Assembly: GCA_027064095.1 (NCBI GenBank)
Contig: JAMOQI010000067.1
Location: 1-35,442 of the forward strand
Direction of reading: 5' to 3'
Length of the DNA: 35,442 nucleotides
From: Bacteroidales bacterium
Lineage (GTDB): Bacteria > Bacteroidota > Bacteroidia > Bacteroidales > UBA1556
Translations under genes and position numbers: made by a program
Shown: piece after piece, positions 35,318 to 35,442 of the stretch
Layout of the letters: each line of letters opens with the position of its first letter
How positions within the stretch are numbered: position 1 is the first letter of the stretch
Notes under the pieces: model-generated
Told to the model about the DNA's origin: nothing
Databases searched by the model: none
The model's input: the letters and a program-made list of their open reading frames with translations, nothing else

Positions 35318-35442
<125 letters not shown>

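Overview
The window is AT-rich chromosomal DNA from a member of the Bacteroidota. The evidence is a giant secreted protein with a type IX secretion (T9SS) C-terminal sorting domain, -7 boxes of the TAnnTTTG type, start codons with almost no Shine-Dalgarno sequence, a DUF6089-like barrel next to uppS-bamA-Skp, and a 29-residue AURKAIP1/COX24-like protein after an HU gene. I cannot name a genus. No phage, transposase, CRISPR array, rRNA or tRNA was seen.

Layout. 1-692 is the 3' part of guaB. 822-6030 is an envelope-folding block: a two-domain parvulin PPIase, a lipoprotein with no visible PPIase domain, a SurA-like PPIase and a MoxR AAA+ ATPase. Facing it with 9 bp between stops is nadE (glutamine-dependent NAD synthetase), followed on the same strand by a small outer-membrane barrel gene. 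8514-8919 is a 406 bp AT-rich regulatory gap. HU and the 29-residue basic protein follow, ending at a strong terminator. An RNase E/G gene comes next, behind a leader with two overlapping hairpins. Then come recX, prfB (with a classical +1 programmed frameshift) and nadK.

13870-19308 is an outer-membrane biogenesis cluster: DUF6089-like barrel, uppS (undecaprenyl diphosphate synthase), bamA, and two Skp/OmpH chaperones. A bidirectional terminator separates it from pepD on the minus strand. 21518-29707 is one 2729-residue T9SS-exported protein made of a BNR/VPS10-like propeller, PKD, MAM, BACON, GEVED and Ig-like modules, with two independent internal block duplications. After its terminator lies a 103-bp tandem repeat that forms the probable leader of an S41 C-terminal processing protease. 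An O-antigen-ligase-like membrane protein and a long-chain acyl-CoA synthetase follow. The window closes with the 3' end of trxB on the minus strand.

Taken together, the genes are mostly housekeeping with a strong envelope theme: periplasmic chaperones (PPIases, Skp), the BamA insertase, the lipid carrier for glycan export (UppS), a glycan ligase/polymerase candidate, and a periplasmic protease. The most unusual material is non-coding: the tandem leader before the S41 protease, the overlapping hairpins before the RNase gene, and a 58-bp dispersed element found just after two unrelated stop codons, split by about 149 bp in one copy. No gene cluster here looks like a wholly new system. All claims rest on reading the sequence; no database search was run.
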